From an uncultured Verrucomicrobia subdivision 3 bacterium (GTDB lineage Bacteria > Verrucomicrobiota > Verrucomicrobiia > Limisphaerales > UBA11358): a stretch of 64,000 bases of DNA. The translations under genes and the position numbers were made by a program. The notes under the pieces are model-generated. The model did no database searches. It was not told the DNA's origin and saw only the letters and a program-made list of their open reading frames with translations. The stretch covers positions 1-64,000 of the forward strand of contig CAITTG010000088.1 of NCBI GenBank assembly GCA_903895255.1, in the 5' to 3' direction. Numbering within the stretch: the stretch's first letter is position 1; each line of letters begins with the position of its first letter. Below are positions 19,611 through 28,092 of the stretch, one piece after another.

Positions 19611-19730
19611 CCAGTACTGGTGACTGGCAGGGGACACGGTTTCTGGTAATTTGATGACGTGTTAAACGCACTCAGTTCTCAAGTGCGTTGTGTGTGATAA
19701 GCCCGGAGTTGTGCCCGGGCTTTCTCTTTT
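19611..19730 (+). ncRNA. Candidate small RNA element, copy 2
   Basis: Same length and structure as 18855-18974: CCAGTACTGG palindrome, variable spacer, GTGTTAA, hairpin ACGCACT/AGTGCGT, TGTGTGATA, terminator AGCCCGGA/GCCCGGGCT with TTCTCTTTT. The terminator-stem change (TCCGGG to CCCGGG) keeps most of the pairing. It lies between the second TA operon and dnaN. Expression on the plus strand would place it opposite no gene. Confidence 0.5.
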
Positions 19731-19752
19731 CTACCAAGCTTTAATTACTGAC

Positions 19753-19786
19753 AAAAAAATACCACGGTGGTTAAACCGTGGTATTT
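19753..19786 (-). terminator. Intrinsic terminator of dnaN
   Basis: ATACCACGG at 19760-19768 pairs with CCGTGGTAT at 19776-19784. Read on the minus strand, the 9-bp stem is followed by a run of T (complement of 19753-19759), about 30 bp beyond the dnaN stop. Confidence 0.8.
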
Positions 19787-19816
19787 ACAAAAATGCTGTC
19801 CGGCTAAATGGCTATC

Positions 19817-20926
19817 TCAGCTCAACCGCATCGGCATGACGACATACAGGAAAGGCCCGTTGATTTTCAACACCCCGGGGCTCAACTCGTCGATCAATTC
19901 AAAATAAACCTCGTCCTCACTCAGCGCGTTCAGGGCTTCGATGAGGTAGCGCGGATTAAAGGCAATCGCCATTTCCTTGCCCTTGTAATTCACCGCCAGC
20001 GTTTCACGGGCTTCGCCCACTTCCGGTGAATTCGCCGTGATGGCGAGCGTGTTTTTGCCAAATGTCAGCCGGACCGAATTGGCCTTTTCACTCGTCATGA
20101 TCTCCGCGCGGCGCAGGGCATGCACAAATTCTTCGCGCACCAGCGGCACACGTTCCTTCGCCTCACCCGGAATCACCTGGCGGTAATTGGGATAATTTCC
20201 CTCGATCAACTTGGTGATCAACAGGACCGAAAAACCTTTTTCATCTTTCAAGGCAAACGAGGCCTGATTTTCCCCGAGTTTGATCTCCACGTTGCCCGAA
20301 TCCGTCAGCAACCGGTTCAATTCGCCCACCGCCTTGGCCGGAATGATAAATTCGCCCTGGCTCTTCTCGCTGATGTCCACTTCCTCATCCACCAATGCCA
20401 GCCGGCGGCCATCCGTGGCCACCATCGTCATTTTGTTGTCCTTCAGGCTTAAGAACAGACCATTGAGCACATAGCGGGATTCGTCCGTGGAAACCGCAAA
20501 GGACGTCTTGCGCATCATGCCCTTGATCGTGGCCTGGGGCAGCGTGACCTTTTTGTCATCCTTGAACTGGGTGAGCGGCGGAAATTCATCGGCGCTCAGA
20601 CCGTTGATTTTGTAAAACGAGGCCCCGGAGCGGATGCTGCACAGGTTTTTGTCGTCCACTTCGATTTCGATGTCGCCGACCGGGAGTTCGCGGATGATCC
20701 CGAACAATTTTTTCACGGGCACCGTGGTGGCCCCTGGCTTGCCCACCTTGGCTTCCACTTTGCAGGCGATGGTGACGTCCAGGTCGGTGGCGGTAAATTC
20801 AATGGCGGCCCCCTCAGCGCGCAGCAGCACGTTGGAGAGGATCGGCAGGGTCGTCCGGGAGCCGACGACACTTTGAACAGCTTGCAGGCCCAAAAGTATT
20901 TGGTCCTTGGCGATGGTCAGGTTCAT
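19817..20926 (-). CDS. dnaN: DNA polymerase III beta sliding clamp
   Basis: 369 residues, the family length, forming the dimeric replication clamp. Visible: the N-terminus MNLTIAKDQILLGLQAVQSVV, TLPILSNVLLRAEG, RYVLNGLFLSLKDNKMTMVATDGRRLAL, and the C-terminal PALLIDGP-equivalent ELSPGVLKINGPFLYVVMPMRLS. It is transcribed alone here; dnaA, recF and gyrB are not next to it. The 216-bp upstream gap carries a DnaA-box-like sequence. Confidence 0.97.
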   Translation of the reverse strand: MNLTIAKDQILLGLQAVQSVVGSRTTLPILSNVLLRAEGAAIEFTATDLDVTIACKVEAKVGKPGATTVPVKKLFGIIRELPVGDIEIEVDDKNLCSIRSGASFYKINGLSADEFPPLTQFKDDKKVTLPQATIKGMMRKTSFAVSTDESRYVLNGLFLSLKDNKMTMVATDGRRLALVDEEVDISEKSQGEFIIPAKAVGELNRLLTDSGNVEIKLGENQASFALKDEKGFSVLLITKLIEGNYPNYRQVIPGEAKERVPLVREEFVHALRRAEIMTSEKANSVRLTFGKNTLAITANSPEVGEARETLAVNYKGKEMAIAFNPRYLIEALNALSEDEVYFELIDELSPGVLKINGPFLYVVMPMRLS

Positions 20927-21142
20927 GCTGGCTTAATAGTATTCTTTTTTAAATTAAAAATCTATCAGTATTAAGGGTTGTGAATAAAGCAAACAACTCA
21001 GCGAGTCAAGCAACCACCGCCCCAAATGCGGAAATGCCCCGGCGGTTTCCTTTGGGACTGCGGCCAAAAAGTCGAACAACCCGGGGTTTGTTCACAAAGT
21101 CACCAAGCTATTAACAACCCATCCACCACCAAATCCAAGTTG
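20927..21142. other. AT-rich dnaN upstream region with DnaA-box-like sites
   Basis: Directly upstream of dnaN, an AT-rich run (20940-20975) is followed by TGTGAATAA at 20979-20987, the reverse complement of TTATTCACA, a perfect match to the DnaA box TTATNCACA. A one-mismatch site TTGTTCACA lies at 21088-21096. It could be the dnaN promoter with DnaA control or part of a replication origin. Two sites are too few to call an origin. Confidence 0.35.
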
Positions 21143-22288
21143 TCAACCGAGTTGTGCGCGGCGAACGACTTCCGGTAGAATCTCCCCCACCGCCGCCACT
21201 TCGGCCGCCGTGGAATCCCGTCCCAACGAGAAACGCACCAGCGAATTGGCCGTTTCCGGCCGGCCCAAAGCCAAAATCACATGCGAGGGCTCCAGCGACC
21301 CCGCCGAACAGGCCGAACCGCTCGAGGCACAAACCCCTTCCACATCCAGCCCGGCCATTAATGAGATGCTGTCCGCCCCTGCCACCACAAACGAAACCGT
21401 GTTATTCAGGCACCCCGTTGCCGGACTCACCAGGGTGCAACCGGCCACCGCGGTCACGTGCTCCCGCAATTGGGCCACCAAACCCTCCAGTTTGCCCGGC
21501 GCAAACACCGGAACTGTCACAAACCGTTCCAAGGCTGCCACTAACCCGGCTATCCCCGCCAAATTTTCCGTCCCGGCGCGCTGTTCGTTCTCATGACCGC
21601 CTCCAAACGCCACCGGATCGAGGTGGAGCGGCGATCGGATGTACAACAACCCGGCGCCCTTGGGCCCATGAAACTTATGGGCGCAAACCGAGACCAGATC
21701 CGCATTAAACTGCGCCAGGCTCGTAAACGGTTCCTTGCCAAACCATTGCACCGCGTCCGTGTGAAATACCACGCCGTGCTCCCGGCATAAAGCGCCGATC
21801 TCCGCCACCGGTTGAATCGTGCCAATCTCATTATTGGCCGCCATCACCGAAACCAGCACAGTGTCCGGTCGCAACGCCGCTTTCACCGCTGCCACCGAAA
21901 CCCGTCCCTCCCCATCCACCGGCAGCCGGGTAACTTGAAACCCCTCCTTTTTCTCCAAATAATCAAACCCGTGCAGCACCGCATGATGTTCAATGGCCGA
22001 GGTGATCAAGTGCTTTCCCCTGCCCTGCCGCGCACGGGCCGCGCCGAACACCGCCAGATTATTGCTTTCCGTGCCACCGCTGGTAAAAATCAGTTCACTG
22101 GGCTTGGTCCCCAGGAAAATCGCCGCCCGGTCCCGCGCATCATCCAGCAATGCCCGGGCACGGCGACCAACGTGATGCACGCTCGAGGGATTTCCCCAGA
22201 CCCCGTCCAAAAACGGCAGCATGGCCTCGCGCACCGCCGGGTCCAGCGGCGTGGTGGCGTTGTAATCAAAATAAATCGTGCGCGGCAC
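21143..22288 (-). CDS. Cysteine desulfurase, NifS/IscS family
   Basis: PLP enzyme that removes sulfur from cysteine for Fe-S cluster or thionucleoside synthesis. Motifs: TIYFDYNATTPLDPAV, TSGGTESNNLAVFGAAR, the PLP-lysine block SVCAHKFHGPKGAGLLYIRS, and the catalytic Cys in SSGSACSAGSLEPSHV. GTG 22288 (VPRTIYFDYN) is chosen as start; an upstream start at 22309 adds seven residues. No iscU or nifU partner adjoins it. Confidence 0.92.
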   Translation of the reverse strand: MPRTIYFDYNATTPLDPAVREAMLPFLDGVWGNPSSVHHVGRRARALLDDARDRAAIFLGTKPSELIFTSGGTESNNLAVFGAARARQGRGKHLITSAIEHHAVLHGFDYLEKKEGFQVTRLPVDGEGRVSVAAVKAALRPDTVLVSVMAANNEIGTIQPVAEIGALCREHGVVFHTDAVQWFGKEPFTSLAQFNADLVSVCAHKFHGPKGAGLLYIRSPLHLDPVAFGGGHENEQRAGTENLAGIAGLVAALERFVTVPVFAPGKLEGLVAQLREHVTAVAGCTLVSPATGCLNNTVSFVVAGADSISLMAGLDVEGVCASSGSACSAGSLEPSHVILALGRPETANSLVRFSLGRDSTAAEVAAVGEILPEVVRRAQLG

Positions 22289-22355
22289 GTGGGAAGCATG
22301 CCAAAGCACCGGCCGGGAAACGAGGGGATTGTTATGCTGGCAGATGTATTTTCAG

Positions 22356-22388
22356 GATTTGAAATCTCAAATCTCAAATTTGAAATTC
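22356..22388. repeat. AT-rich repeat at the 3' side of the four-helix-bundle gene
   Basis: Made of atttgaaat / ctcaaat units, self-complementary in part (aaatttgaaatt). It runs into the stop codon of the gene at 22387-22893. A longer related repeat lies at 22913-22949 on the other side of the gene. Confidence 0.6.
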
Positions 22389-22893
22389 AGGCCCCGGATT
22401 TTTCCGGATTCTTAAACCGCACCGGCTGGTAATCAGCCTTGAGCTTTTGAATGAAGGCCTCCGCCCGTTTTTGCTGTTCCGCCCGTTTTCTGGAGGCCTC
22501 CGTTAACCTTCGTTGCCCCGCGATGGGCGATTCTTGCAAATCCGCCGCCCACGCGCGCAATTGTCGCGAGCAGGATTCGGCCAGCGATTTTAAATCTGCA
22601 ATTTGCGATTTCAAATGAGCGAAGCGTTTGAGTCGTTCCATCAGGCAAAGCATGGAGCGCACTTCCCCCGCCGAGCCGCGCGCGATATAGAGGAATGAAA
22701 GCAGTTCCGGGGTGGTGCCGCGCCCAAAACCTTCGGCCACATTGTTGGATACCGATACTGCCGCCCGCTCCACCTGATCTCGCAGGCTCAGTTGCTTCTG
22801 ATAGGCCGCATCTTCCGTCAGCAAATAAACCTTTTCCGCCAGCCGGATGGCTTCCTGCCACACCGGCAAGTCTTCAAACCGTTGATAAGTCAT
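22387..22893 (-). CDS. Four-helix-bundle protein (S23/IVP family)
   Basis: 168 residues. The first ~115 match the four-helix-bundle family originally found in 23S rRNA intervening sequences: FEDLPVWQEAIRLAEKVYLL, LRDQVERAAVSVSNNVAEGF, GRGTTPELLSFLYIARGSAGE. The C-terminal tail is charged and looks like a later extension. Within the gene, codons for FAHLKSQIADLKS resemble the AT-rich repeats that flank it. It lies between the desulfurase and the pseudopilin-like gene. Molecular role of the family is unknown. Confidence 0.85.
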   Translation of the reverse strand: MTYQRFEDLPVWQEAIRLAEKVYLLTEDAAYQKQLSLRDQVERAAVSVSNNVAEGFGRGTTPELLSFLYIARGSAGEVRSMLCLMERLKRFAHLKSQIADLKSLAESCSRQLRAWAADLQESPIAGQRRLTEASRKRAEQQKRAEAFIQKLKADYQPVRFKNPEKSGA

Positions 22894-22912
22894 GGCGATA
22901 TCAATTGTCTCG

Positions 22913-22949
22913 TTTCAAATCTGAAATTTCAAATTTGAAATCTGAAATA
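22913..22949. repeat. AT-rich repeat at the 5' side of the four-helix-bundle gene
   Basis: Tandem tttcaaatctgaaat / ttcaaatttgaaat units, internally palindromic and able to fold as a long hairpin. It is related to the repeat at 22356-22388 on the other side of the gene. Confidence 0.6.
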
Positions 22950-22960
22950 TCCCTTCCCCC

Positions 22961-23001
22961 AACGACTGGCCAGACCAACGGATTTGGCGTATGCTTATTC
23001 A
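22961..23001 (+). promoter_or_regulatory. Shared 40-bp upstream element, copy 1
   Basis: aacgactggccagacc then cggatttggcgta then cttattca, 20 bp before the pseudopilin-like gene. Nearly the same series occurs at 23902-23945 ahead of trpF. Probable promoter element in this genome. Confidence 0.4.
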
Positions 23002-23020
23002 CCAACATGGAAGCCGCCGC

Positions 23021-23878
23021 ATGAAGTCAAAGCACCTCTTCGTTCTCGGACTGATTTGCGTTGTATTACTTTTCGGATTGTGGGCTCGCCATCGAGACCC
23101 ACAGCGGAGTAGCCAATTTCAAACCCTCGTGCGGTTTTCCAAAATCGGAAATGCCATTGAACACTATACATGGGACCATCAAGGCAACTTGCCGTCAAAA
23201 TTATCAGATTTGGTACCGCAATACATTGGTGTTAGCCAACTATCGGTGTTTTATCCCACCGGAATCCCGGTTCCGGTCGCGACAAATTCCCCCACTGATT
23301 TGCATGAGAATATCCGACTGATTGACACCTCCTCGGATTGTATTTACCTCGGGGCGGCAGGTATTGCTCGTGAAGTAATCGCTTTCGAGCGCGTTGACAA
23401 AAAGAACCATGGGTCCAACGCATGGTATCATATTATTCCGCCTGGCGGTGGTGTGGATGCAATTACGGCAATGGAGTTGGATGATTTGCTTAAAACCAAC
23501 GAAAGCCCGGTGCTTGATCGACTTCGCCGGGAAGATGTTATGTATTACGAAGGCAATTTGCACGCCTCACTAAATGGTTACCGCCTTGATTTTGGGTCAT
23601 ATCCCCTTGGTGACAACGCCTCTATAATCCGCGTTTTAAAGGGCGACAATCCCGCCAAAAGGGCCTACCACTCCAGATATGTACCGGAGAGCAATGTCCA
23701 AGGCGAGGATCTCGACCCATGGGGAACGCCCTACTTGATGGCAAGCGATGGACACAAGGTACGAATAAAATCTGCTGGCAGAAATCGGCAATTTGATCAG
23801 CTGGGTTCGACGAATTATGATGACCTGTGCTTCTCTTTCACTAATGGTTCGCCGATTGGGGATGGTCGCCCATTCTGA
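23021..23878 (+). CDS. Type II secretion pseudopilin-like protein
   Basis: 285 residues with one N-terminal membrane helix (KHLFVLGLICVVLLFGLWA) followed by SQFQTLVRFSKIGNAIEHYTWDHQGNLPSKLSDL, the pattern of GspG-like pseudopilins that are common in Verrucomicrobia and Planctomycetes. The C-terminal region has DPWGTPYLMASDGHKVRIKS, the usual 'DPWGxPY' and SAG blocks (SAGRNRQFDQLGSTNYDDL). The prepilin-peptidase cleavage motif is not clear. Upstream ATG at 22991 is possible. Exported role unknown. Confidence 0.7.
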   Translation: MKSKHLFVLGLICVVLLFGLWARHRDPQRSSQFQTLVRFSKIGNAIEHYTWDHQGNLPSKLSDLVPQYIGVSQLSVFYPTGIPVPVATNSPTDLHENIRLIDTSSDCIYLGAAGIAREVIAFERVDKKNHGSNAWYHIIPPGGGVDAITAMELDDLLKTNESPVLDRLRREDVMYYEGNLHASLNGYRLDFGSYPLGDNASIIRVLKGDNPAKRAYHSRYVPESNVQGEDLDPWGTPYLMASDGHKVRIKSAGRNRQFDQLGSTNYDDLCFSFTNGSPIGDGRPF

Positions 23879-23901
23879 GAGCCCGGCCAAATCCCTGTCC
23901 C

Positions 23902-23945
23902 AAACAACTGGCCAAACCCCGGATTTGGCGTAAAGTAATCATTCA
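23902..23945 (+). promoter_or_regulatory. Shared 40-bp upstream element, copy 2
   Basis: aaacaactggccaaacccc then ggatttggcgtaaagtaatc and attca, 25 bp before trpF. It matches 22961-23001 in sequence and distance to the next gene. Confidence 0.4.
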
Positions 23946-23969
23946 ATGTCTCTTAGGTCGCTAGAATAA

Positions 23970-24596
23970 ATGAGCACCAAAGTTAAAATCTGCGGCATCA
24001 CCAACCTGGCCGACGCCCAAATGGCCGTCGCCGCCGGCGCGGACCTGCTCGGCTTCGTCTTCTACGACCAAAGCCCGCGCTTCATCACCCTCTCCGCCGC
24101 TGCCGAGATCACCCGCCACCTGCCGCCTTACGTGCTGCGCGTGGGCCTCTTCGTCAACGCCGAGGAACCCTTCATCTTCTCCGCCATCCAGGCCTGCGGC
24201 CTGAACCTGCTCCAATTCCATGGTGAGGAACCGCCCGAATTCTGCACCCAGTTCGGCCTGATGACCATCAAGGCCTTCCGCATCAGCGACGCCTCATCCC
24301 TCGCGGCCATCCCCCAGTACGCTACCGACGCCTACTTGCTGGATGCCTACACGCCCGGCATTCGCGGTGGCACTGGCCACCGTTTCAATTGGGACCTCGC
24401 CGTGCAAGCCCGCGAATTCGGCAAGCCCATCTTCCTGGCCGGCGGCCTTACCCCGGACAACGTCGGCGCGGCCATCCGCCAAGTCCGTCCCTTTGCCGTG
24501 GACGTGTCCAGCGGCGTAGAATCATCGCCCGGTAAAAAAGATCCCGCCAAAGTGCAGGCCTTCATTGCCAACGTCCGCGCGGCCAGCGCCCCATGA
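23970..24596 (+). CDS. trpF: Phosphoribosylanthranilate isomerase
   Basis: 208 residues, TIM barrel, third step of the tryptophan branch. MSTKVKICGITNLADAQMAV with the catalytic Cys in KICGIT, GADLLGFVFYDQSPRFI, LLDAYTPGIRGGTGHRFNWDL with the catalytic Asp, FLAGGLTPDNVGAAI, and VDVSSGVESSPGKKDP. The stop overlaps the next start (ATGA), and trpB follows after one intervening gene and a 308-bp gap. trpA, C, D and E are not in the window. Confidence 0.95.
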   Translation: MSTKVKICGITNLADAQMAVAAGADLLGFVFYDQSPRFITLSAAAEITRHLPPYVLRVGLFVNAEEPFIFSAIQACGLNLLQFHGEEPPEFCTQFGLMTIKAFRISDASSLAAIPQYATDAYLLDAYTPGIRGGTGHRFNWDLAVQAREFGKPIFLAGGLTPDNVGAAIRQVRPFAVDVSSGVESSPGKKDPAKVQAFIANVRAASAP

Positions 24597-25135
24597 AGCG
24601 GATTTGTGTCTACTGCGGTTCCCGCCCGGGCATCCGTCCGGTTTACGCCGCCGCCGCCACCGATCTGGGCAAATTACTGGCCGAGCGACGCATTGAATTG
24701 GTCTACGGCGGCGGTGGCCAGGGCTTGATGGGTCTCGTGGCCAATGCCGTCCTCGCCCATGGCGGCCACGTGATCGGCGTCATTCCCCACGCCTTGAAAA
24801 CCCCGGAAGCCGTCCATCCCGGCCTGCCGGACCTCCGGGTGGTCGCCGGCATGCACGAACGCAAAGCCCTCATGGCCGAACTCGCCGATGGCTTTATCGC
24901 CCTGCCCGGCGGCTTCGGCACGTACGAGGAACTGTGCGAAGTCCTCACCTGGAGCCAGTTGGGCTTCCATGGCAAACCCATCGGCTTGCTGAATACCGCG
25001 GGCTTTTACGATAGCCTCCTGCACTTCTTCGACCACGCCACCACCGAGGGCTTTGTCCGCCCCGCCAACCGGCAACTGGTGTTGGTGGAGGAAACTGCGG
25101 CGACGCTATTGGACCGCATCATTGCCCTGGCATAA
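24593..25135 (+). CDS. LOG/TIGR00730-family nucleotide phosphoribohydrolase
   Basis: 180 residues. ICVYCGSRPGIRPVYAAAA, VYGGGGQGLMGLVANAVLA and the hallmark PGGFGTYEELCEVLTW place it in the LOG (cytokinin riboside monophosphate phosphoribohydrolase) family, many bacterial members of which hydrolyse AMP-like nucleotides. It overlaps trpF by 4 bp (ATGA) and is thus translationally coupled. It is not a Trp enzyme. Confidence 0.9.
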   Translation: MKRICVYCGSRPGIRPVYAAAATDLGKLLAERRIELVYGGGGQGLMGLVANAVLAHGGHVIGVIPHALKTPEAVHPGLPDLRVVAGMHERKALMAELADGFIALPGGFGTYEELCEVLTWSQLGFHGKPIGLLNTAGFYDSLLHFFDHATTEGFVRPANRQLVLVEETAATLLDRIIALA

Positions 25136-25443
25136 CACGACGAAACCAGAACCACGCTAAACCCCAACAGGGGAATGGCGCTTACTTAAGCCGTAGAACC
25201 TAGAAATCGAGATAGTTGCGCCTCGCTCTTAAAGCGCCGTTAGGCGCGACATCTATGTAGTATCAATAGCCAAAACGAATCAAGCTCCGTAGGAGCGACA
25301 TAGGGCGCAGCGCTTAAATAACATTGGATCGCCACGCCAGAAGATATTCGTTCCCTCCCCAGACCCGGGATCCCACACGCCAGACCCCACCCTGCCCCAA
25401 ACAAATTCGTTGCGTCCCCGCCCCAATGCGCGAGAATTAACGC
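25136..25443. repeat. Gene-free stretch with extragenic repeats upstream of trpB
   Basis: No gene. Two related units, gcgccgttaggcgcgacat near 25230 and gctccgtaggagcgacata near 25284, are short palindromes followed by CGACAT, a type of extragenic repeat seen in Planctomycetes and Verrucomicrobia. No leader peptide or attenuator for trpB is visible. Confidence 0.55.
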
Positions 25444-26658
25444 ATGAGTGCTGTGGCTGATTTAAACATGCCGGATGTGTCGGGTCATTTCGGTCCCTTC
25501 GGAGGCCGGTACGTGCCCGAGACCTTGATGCATCCCTTGCAAGAGCTGGAGGCGGAATATTTCCGCTCCCAGCACGACCCCGAATTCCAGCAGGAACTGA
25601 GCTATTATCTCCGGGAATTTTGCGGCCGCCCCACCCCGCTCTATTTCGCCGAGCGCCTCACGCGCGAACTCGGCGGCGCCAAAATTTATCTCAAGCGCGA
25701 GGACCTCCTCCACACCGGCGCGCACAAAATCAACAACGCCATCGGCCAGATCCTCCTGGCCCGGCGCATGGGCAAAACCCGCATCATCGCCGAAACCGGC
25801 GCCGGCCAGCACGGCGTGGCCACCGCCACGGTCAGTGCCATGTTCGGCCTGAAATGCGTCATTTACATGGGCGCGGTCGATTGCGAGCGCCAGGCGCTCA
25901 ACGTGTACCGCATGAAAATGCTCGGGGCCGAGGTCGTCTCCGTGAAAGCCGGCCAGCAAACGCTCAAGGAAGCCGTCAACGAAGCCATGCGCGACTGGGT
26001 CACCAACGTCCGCAGCACCCATTATATTCTCGGCACCGCTTACGGCGCGCATCCGTATCCCCTGATGGTTCGCAACTTCCAGCGCATCATCGGCGACGAA
26101 GCCCGCCGGCAAATTTTGGAGAAGGAAGAGCGCCTGCCCGATCTGCTCATTGCCTGCGTCGGCGGCGGCTCCAATGCCATCGGCCTGTTTTATCCTTTCC
26201 TGAATGACGCCAGCGTGAAAATGGTCGGCGTGGAAGCCGGTGGCCTGGGCATCATGCCCGAGCAACACGCCGCCCGTTTCCATGGCGGTTCCCTTGGCGT
26301 GCTGCAAGGCACGCGCAGTTATATTTTGCAGGATGCCGTCGGCCAGATCCAGCTCACCCACAGCGTCAGCGCGGGACTCGACTACGCCGCCGTGGGCCCG
26401 GAACACGCCTGGTTGCACGATCAGAAACGCGTGGAATACACCTACGCCACCGACGATCGCGCGCTGGCCGCCTTCATGCGGCTGGCGCAACTCGAGGGCA
26501 TCATCCCCGCGTTGGAAAGCGCCCACGCCGTGGCCGAAGTCATCGAACGCGCCCCCACCATGTCCAAGGACGACCTGGTGATCGTGAACCTCTCCGGCCG
26601 GGGTGACAAAGATGTGGCGCAAGTCGCGCCCAAGGTCGGTTTGCAACTACCCAAGTGA
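25444..26658 (+). CDS. trpB: Tryptophan synthase beta chain
   Basis: 404 residues, PLP enzyme joining indole and serine. [20 protein letters not shown], the PLP-lysine block [67 protein letters not shown] and the end [17 protein letters not shown]. No trpA follows: the accessory region starts 37 bp downstream. The last 15 codons recur in degraded form at 52059-52131 and 52711-52743. Confidence 0.96.
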   Translation: MSAVADLNMPDVSGHFGPFGGRYVPETLMHPLQELEAEYFRSQHDPEFQQELSYYLREFCGRPTPLYFAERLTRELGGAKIYLKREDLLHTGAHKINNAIGQILLARRMGKTRIIAETGAGQHGVATATVSAMFGLKCVIYMGAVDCERQALNVYRMKMLGAEVVSVKAGQQTLKEAVNEAMRDWVTNVRSTHYILGTAYGAHPYPLMVRNFQRIIGDEARRQILEKEERLPDLLIACVGGGSNAIGLFYPFLNDASVKMVGVEAGGLGIMPEQHAARFHGGSLGVLQGTRSYILQDAVGQIQLTHSVSAGLDYAAVGPEHAWLHDQKRVEYTYATDDRALAAFMRLAQLEGIIPALESAHAVAEVIERAPTMSKDDLVIVNLSGRGDKDVAQVAPKVGLQLPK

Positions 26659-26694
26659 AAGGCGTCTGGCTTATTCGGCAATTGTGAGGAGTGT

Positions 26695-27618
26695 TTATTT
26701 GACTGGAAGTTGTTTGAAACATTTGACGCCAGCATAGGTGGCCATTTGTTTGAGTCCATTATCTCCTGTCAATATGTTCGCGCCTAAGTAAATCGCGGTT
26801 GATACGATATACATATCGCCGAAAACATTGTCATAATCTGGCTTGTCAAAATCGTTGCGTGTTTTCCTGTCCTCCAAAAGGAGTCTTGCATAGCACCTCT
26901 CGACAGCATTTTTAGTTTGTTTAAGGTTGTGCTTGCACTTTGGCAGTCGCCGCTGAATGTCAGCTTGGAATCTGGATATTATTTCGTGTATTGAATCGCG
27001 GTTTGGTAAATCAGACGCTTTCCCTGATTGAATGAAATTTGTTTTGATCGGTGTTGTGCCGAGTGCGGATAGGAAAAATAATTCTAAACCGATATGGTTG
27101 CGGATGGCAGTTTTGTCATGGTCGTTATTTACTTTTTCTTGTTTTTTCAGTTTGGCAAACGCCTCTCCAGATTTATCCGAAGCCTTTTCCAGTTTTTCCA
27201 TGTCAAAAACATGGCCGAAGCTCGAATCAATTCTGTCAATATGCACTCTGGCGACGTTCTCATAGCAACCAAAAGCAAAGAGATTACCCAACTCGCAACG
27301 CGTTGCGTCAAGGATCAGTGCTTTTGTGCTTGGATGTTCGCGTGACAATGCTGCCGATATGATGAATGCCTTGTCCAAATGAGCTTGGCACTCACTTTGC
27401 CACGGCGAATTGTTGTCAACCACATACATCTCACGCCTGCTAATCACTTCCAAAAGATTTTCCTTTTCGTAAGGGTGCGGCTTGTGGTTGCCGTCAAAGT
27501 CATAAAGACTGAATGAATGCTCCAAAGATTTCAAAGCCTGCTGCCGCTGGACGGAATCCGCAGGAAGAATTTTCTCAATTTCTTCCTTAGTTCTCATAAA
27601 AAATGGCTTTGTTTCCAT
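26695..27618 (-). CDS. PIN-like domain protein of unknown function
   Basis: 307 residues. A PIN-type nuclease fold is suggested by ALILDATRCELGNLF (first Asp and Glu) and the C-terminal DNVFGDMYIVSTAIYLGANI followed by LTGDNGLKQMATYAG, with the usual acidic pairs. The N-terminal ~85 residues are helical and charged, and the middle has a Lys-rich segment. Codon use and lower GC differ from trpB. No antitoxin gene is beside it. Assignment is by pattern only. Confidence 0.55.
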   Translation of the reverse strand: METKPFFMRTKEEIEKILPADSVQRQQALKSLEHSFSLYDFDGNHKPHPYEKENLLEVISRREMYVVDNNSPWQSECQAHLDKAFIISAALSREHPSTKALILDATRCELGNLFAFGCYENVARVHIDRIDSSFGHVFDMEKLEKASDKSGEAFAKLKKQEKVNNDHDKTAIRNHIGLELFFLSALGTTPIKTNFIQSGKASDLPNRDSIHEIISRFQADIQRRLPKCKHNLKQTKNAVERCYARLLLEDRKTRNDFDKPDYDNVFGDMYIVSTAIYLGANILTGDNGLKQMATYAGVKCFKQLPVK

Positions 27619-28092
27619 GAAATAATCGCACCATTATATTCCTTGATTTCACGCCATTATGTCAAACCAGCGATTAGACCCCCCTGCCCGGCCTCCTACC
27701 AAAACTTCCCGCAAGCGGCCCTTTGGGTGGTTCCACACTCCGGGCACGCGACCTTGGTTAAACATGCCGACGACTTCAATCGAACTGCGGACGACTTTTT
27801 TTCAAAATCATCACCGCATTTAAAATGAAAAAACCGCGAGGAGTGTGGACACTCCGGCAAAATCGGCATTCCGGCCGGCGGCGATTTTGGCGCGCGGCGA
27901 CGCTATTGGGATCGTTGTCATTTTATGAGACTGCCGACCATTCCCCCCTTTCCATGAACCTGGAACGGTGCGGCCACCGGAATCGTTGTTTTGTAGTGAG
28001 TCGGCGGAATATTCCCCCTCTCCCCGAGGGACAAGTACATCTTGATATGACCATTGGTATCACCTACAATGAACCTACCAATAATCCAATCC
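27619..28092. other. Non-coding stretch at the left end of the mobile element
   Basis: It contains a hairpin-like ccgcgaggagtgtggacactccgg segment in part (about 27836-27860), the 18-bp direct repeat at 27993-28010, and a ccccctctccccgaggg element at 28014-28030. No gene is seen. The serine recombinase starts immediately after. Confidence 0.5.
27993..28010 (+). repeat. Left 18-bp direct repeat, candidate attachment site
   Basis: GTAGTGAGTCGGCGGAAT occurs identically and in the same orientation at 51899-51916. It lies 82 bp upstream of the serine recombinase start. The pair encloses about 23.9 kb with recombinase at one end and mobilization genes and radC at the other. A genome-dispersed repeat is the alternative. 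Confidence 0.5.

Noticed and set aside
27619..28092. Terminal inverted repeats of a transposon at the element edge
   Set aside because: I see direct repeats and a serine recombinase but no transposase or matching inverted ends.
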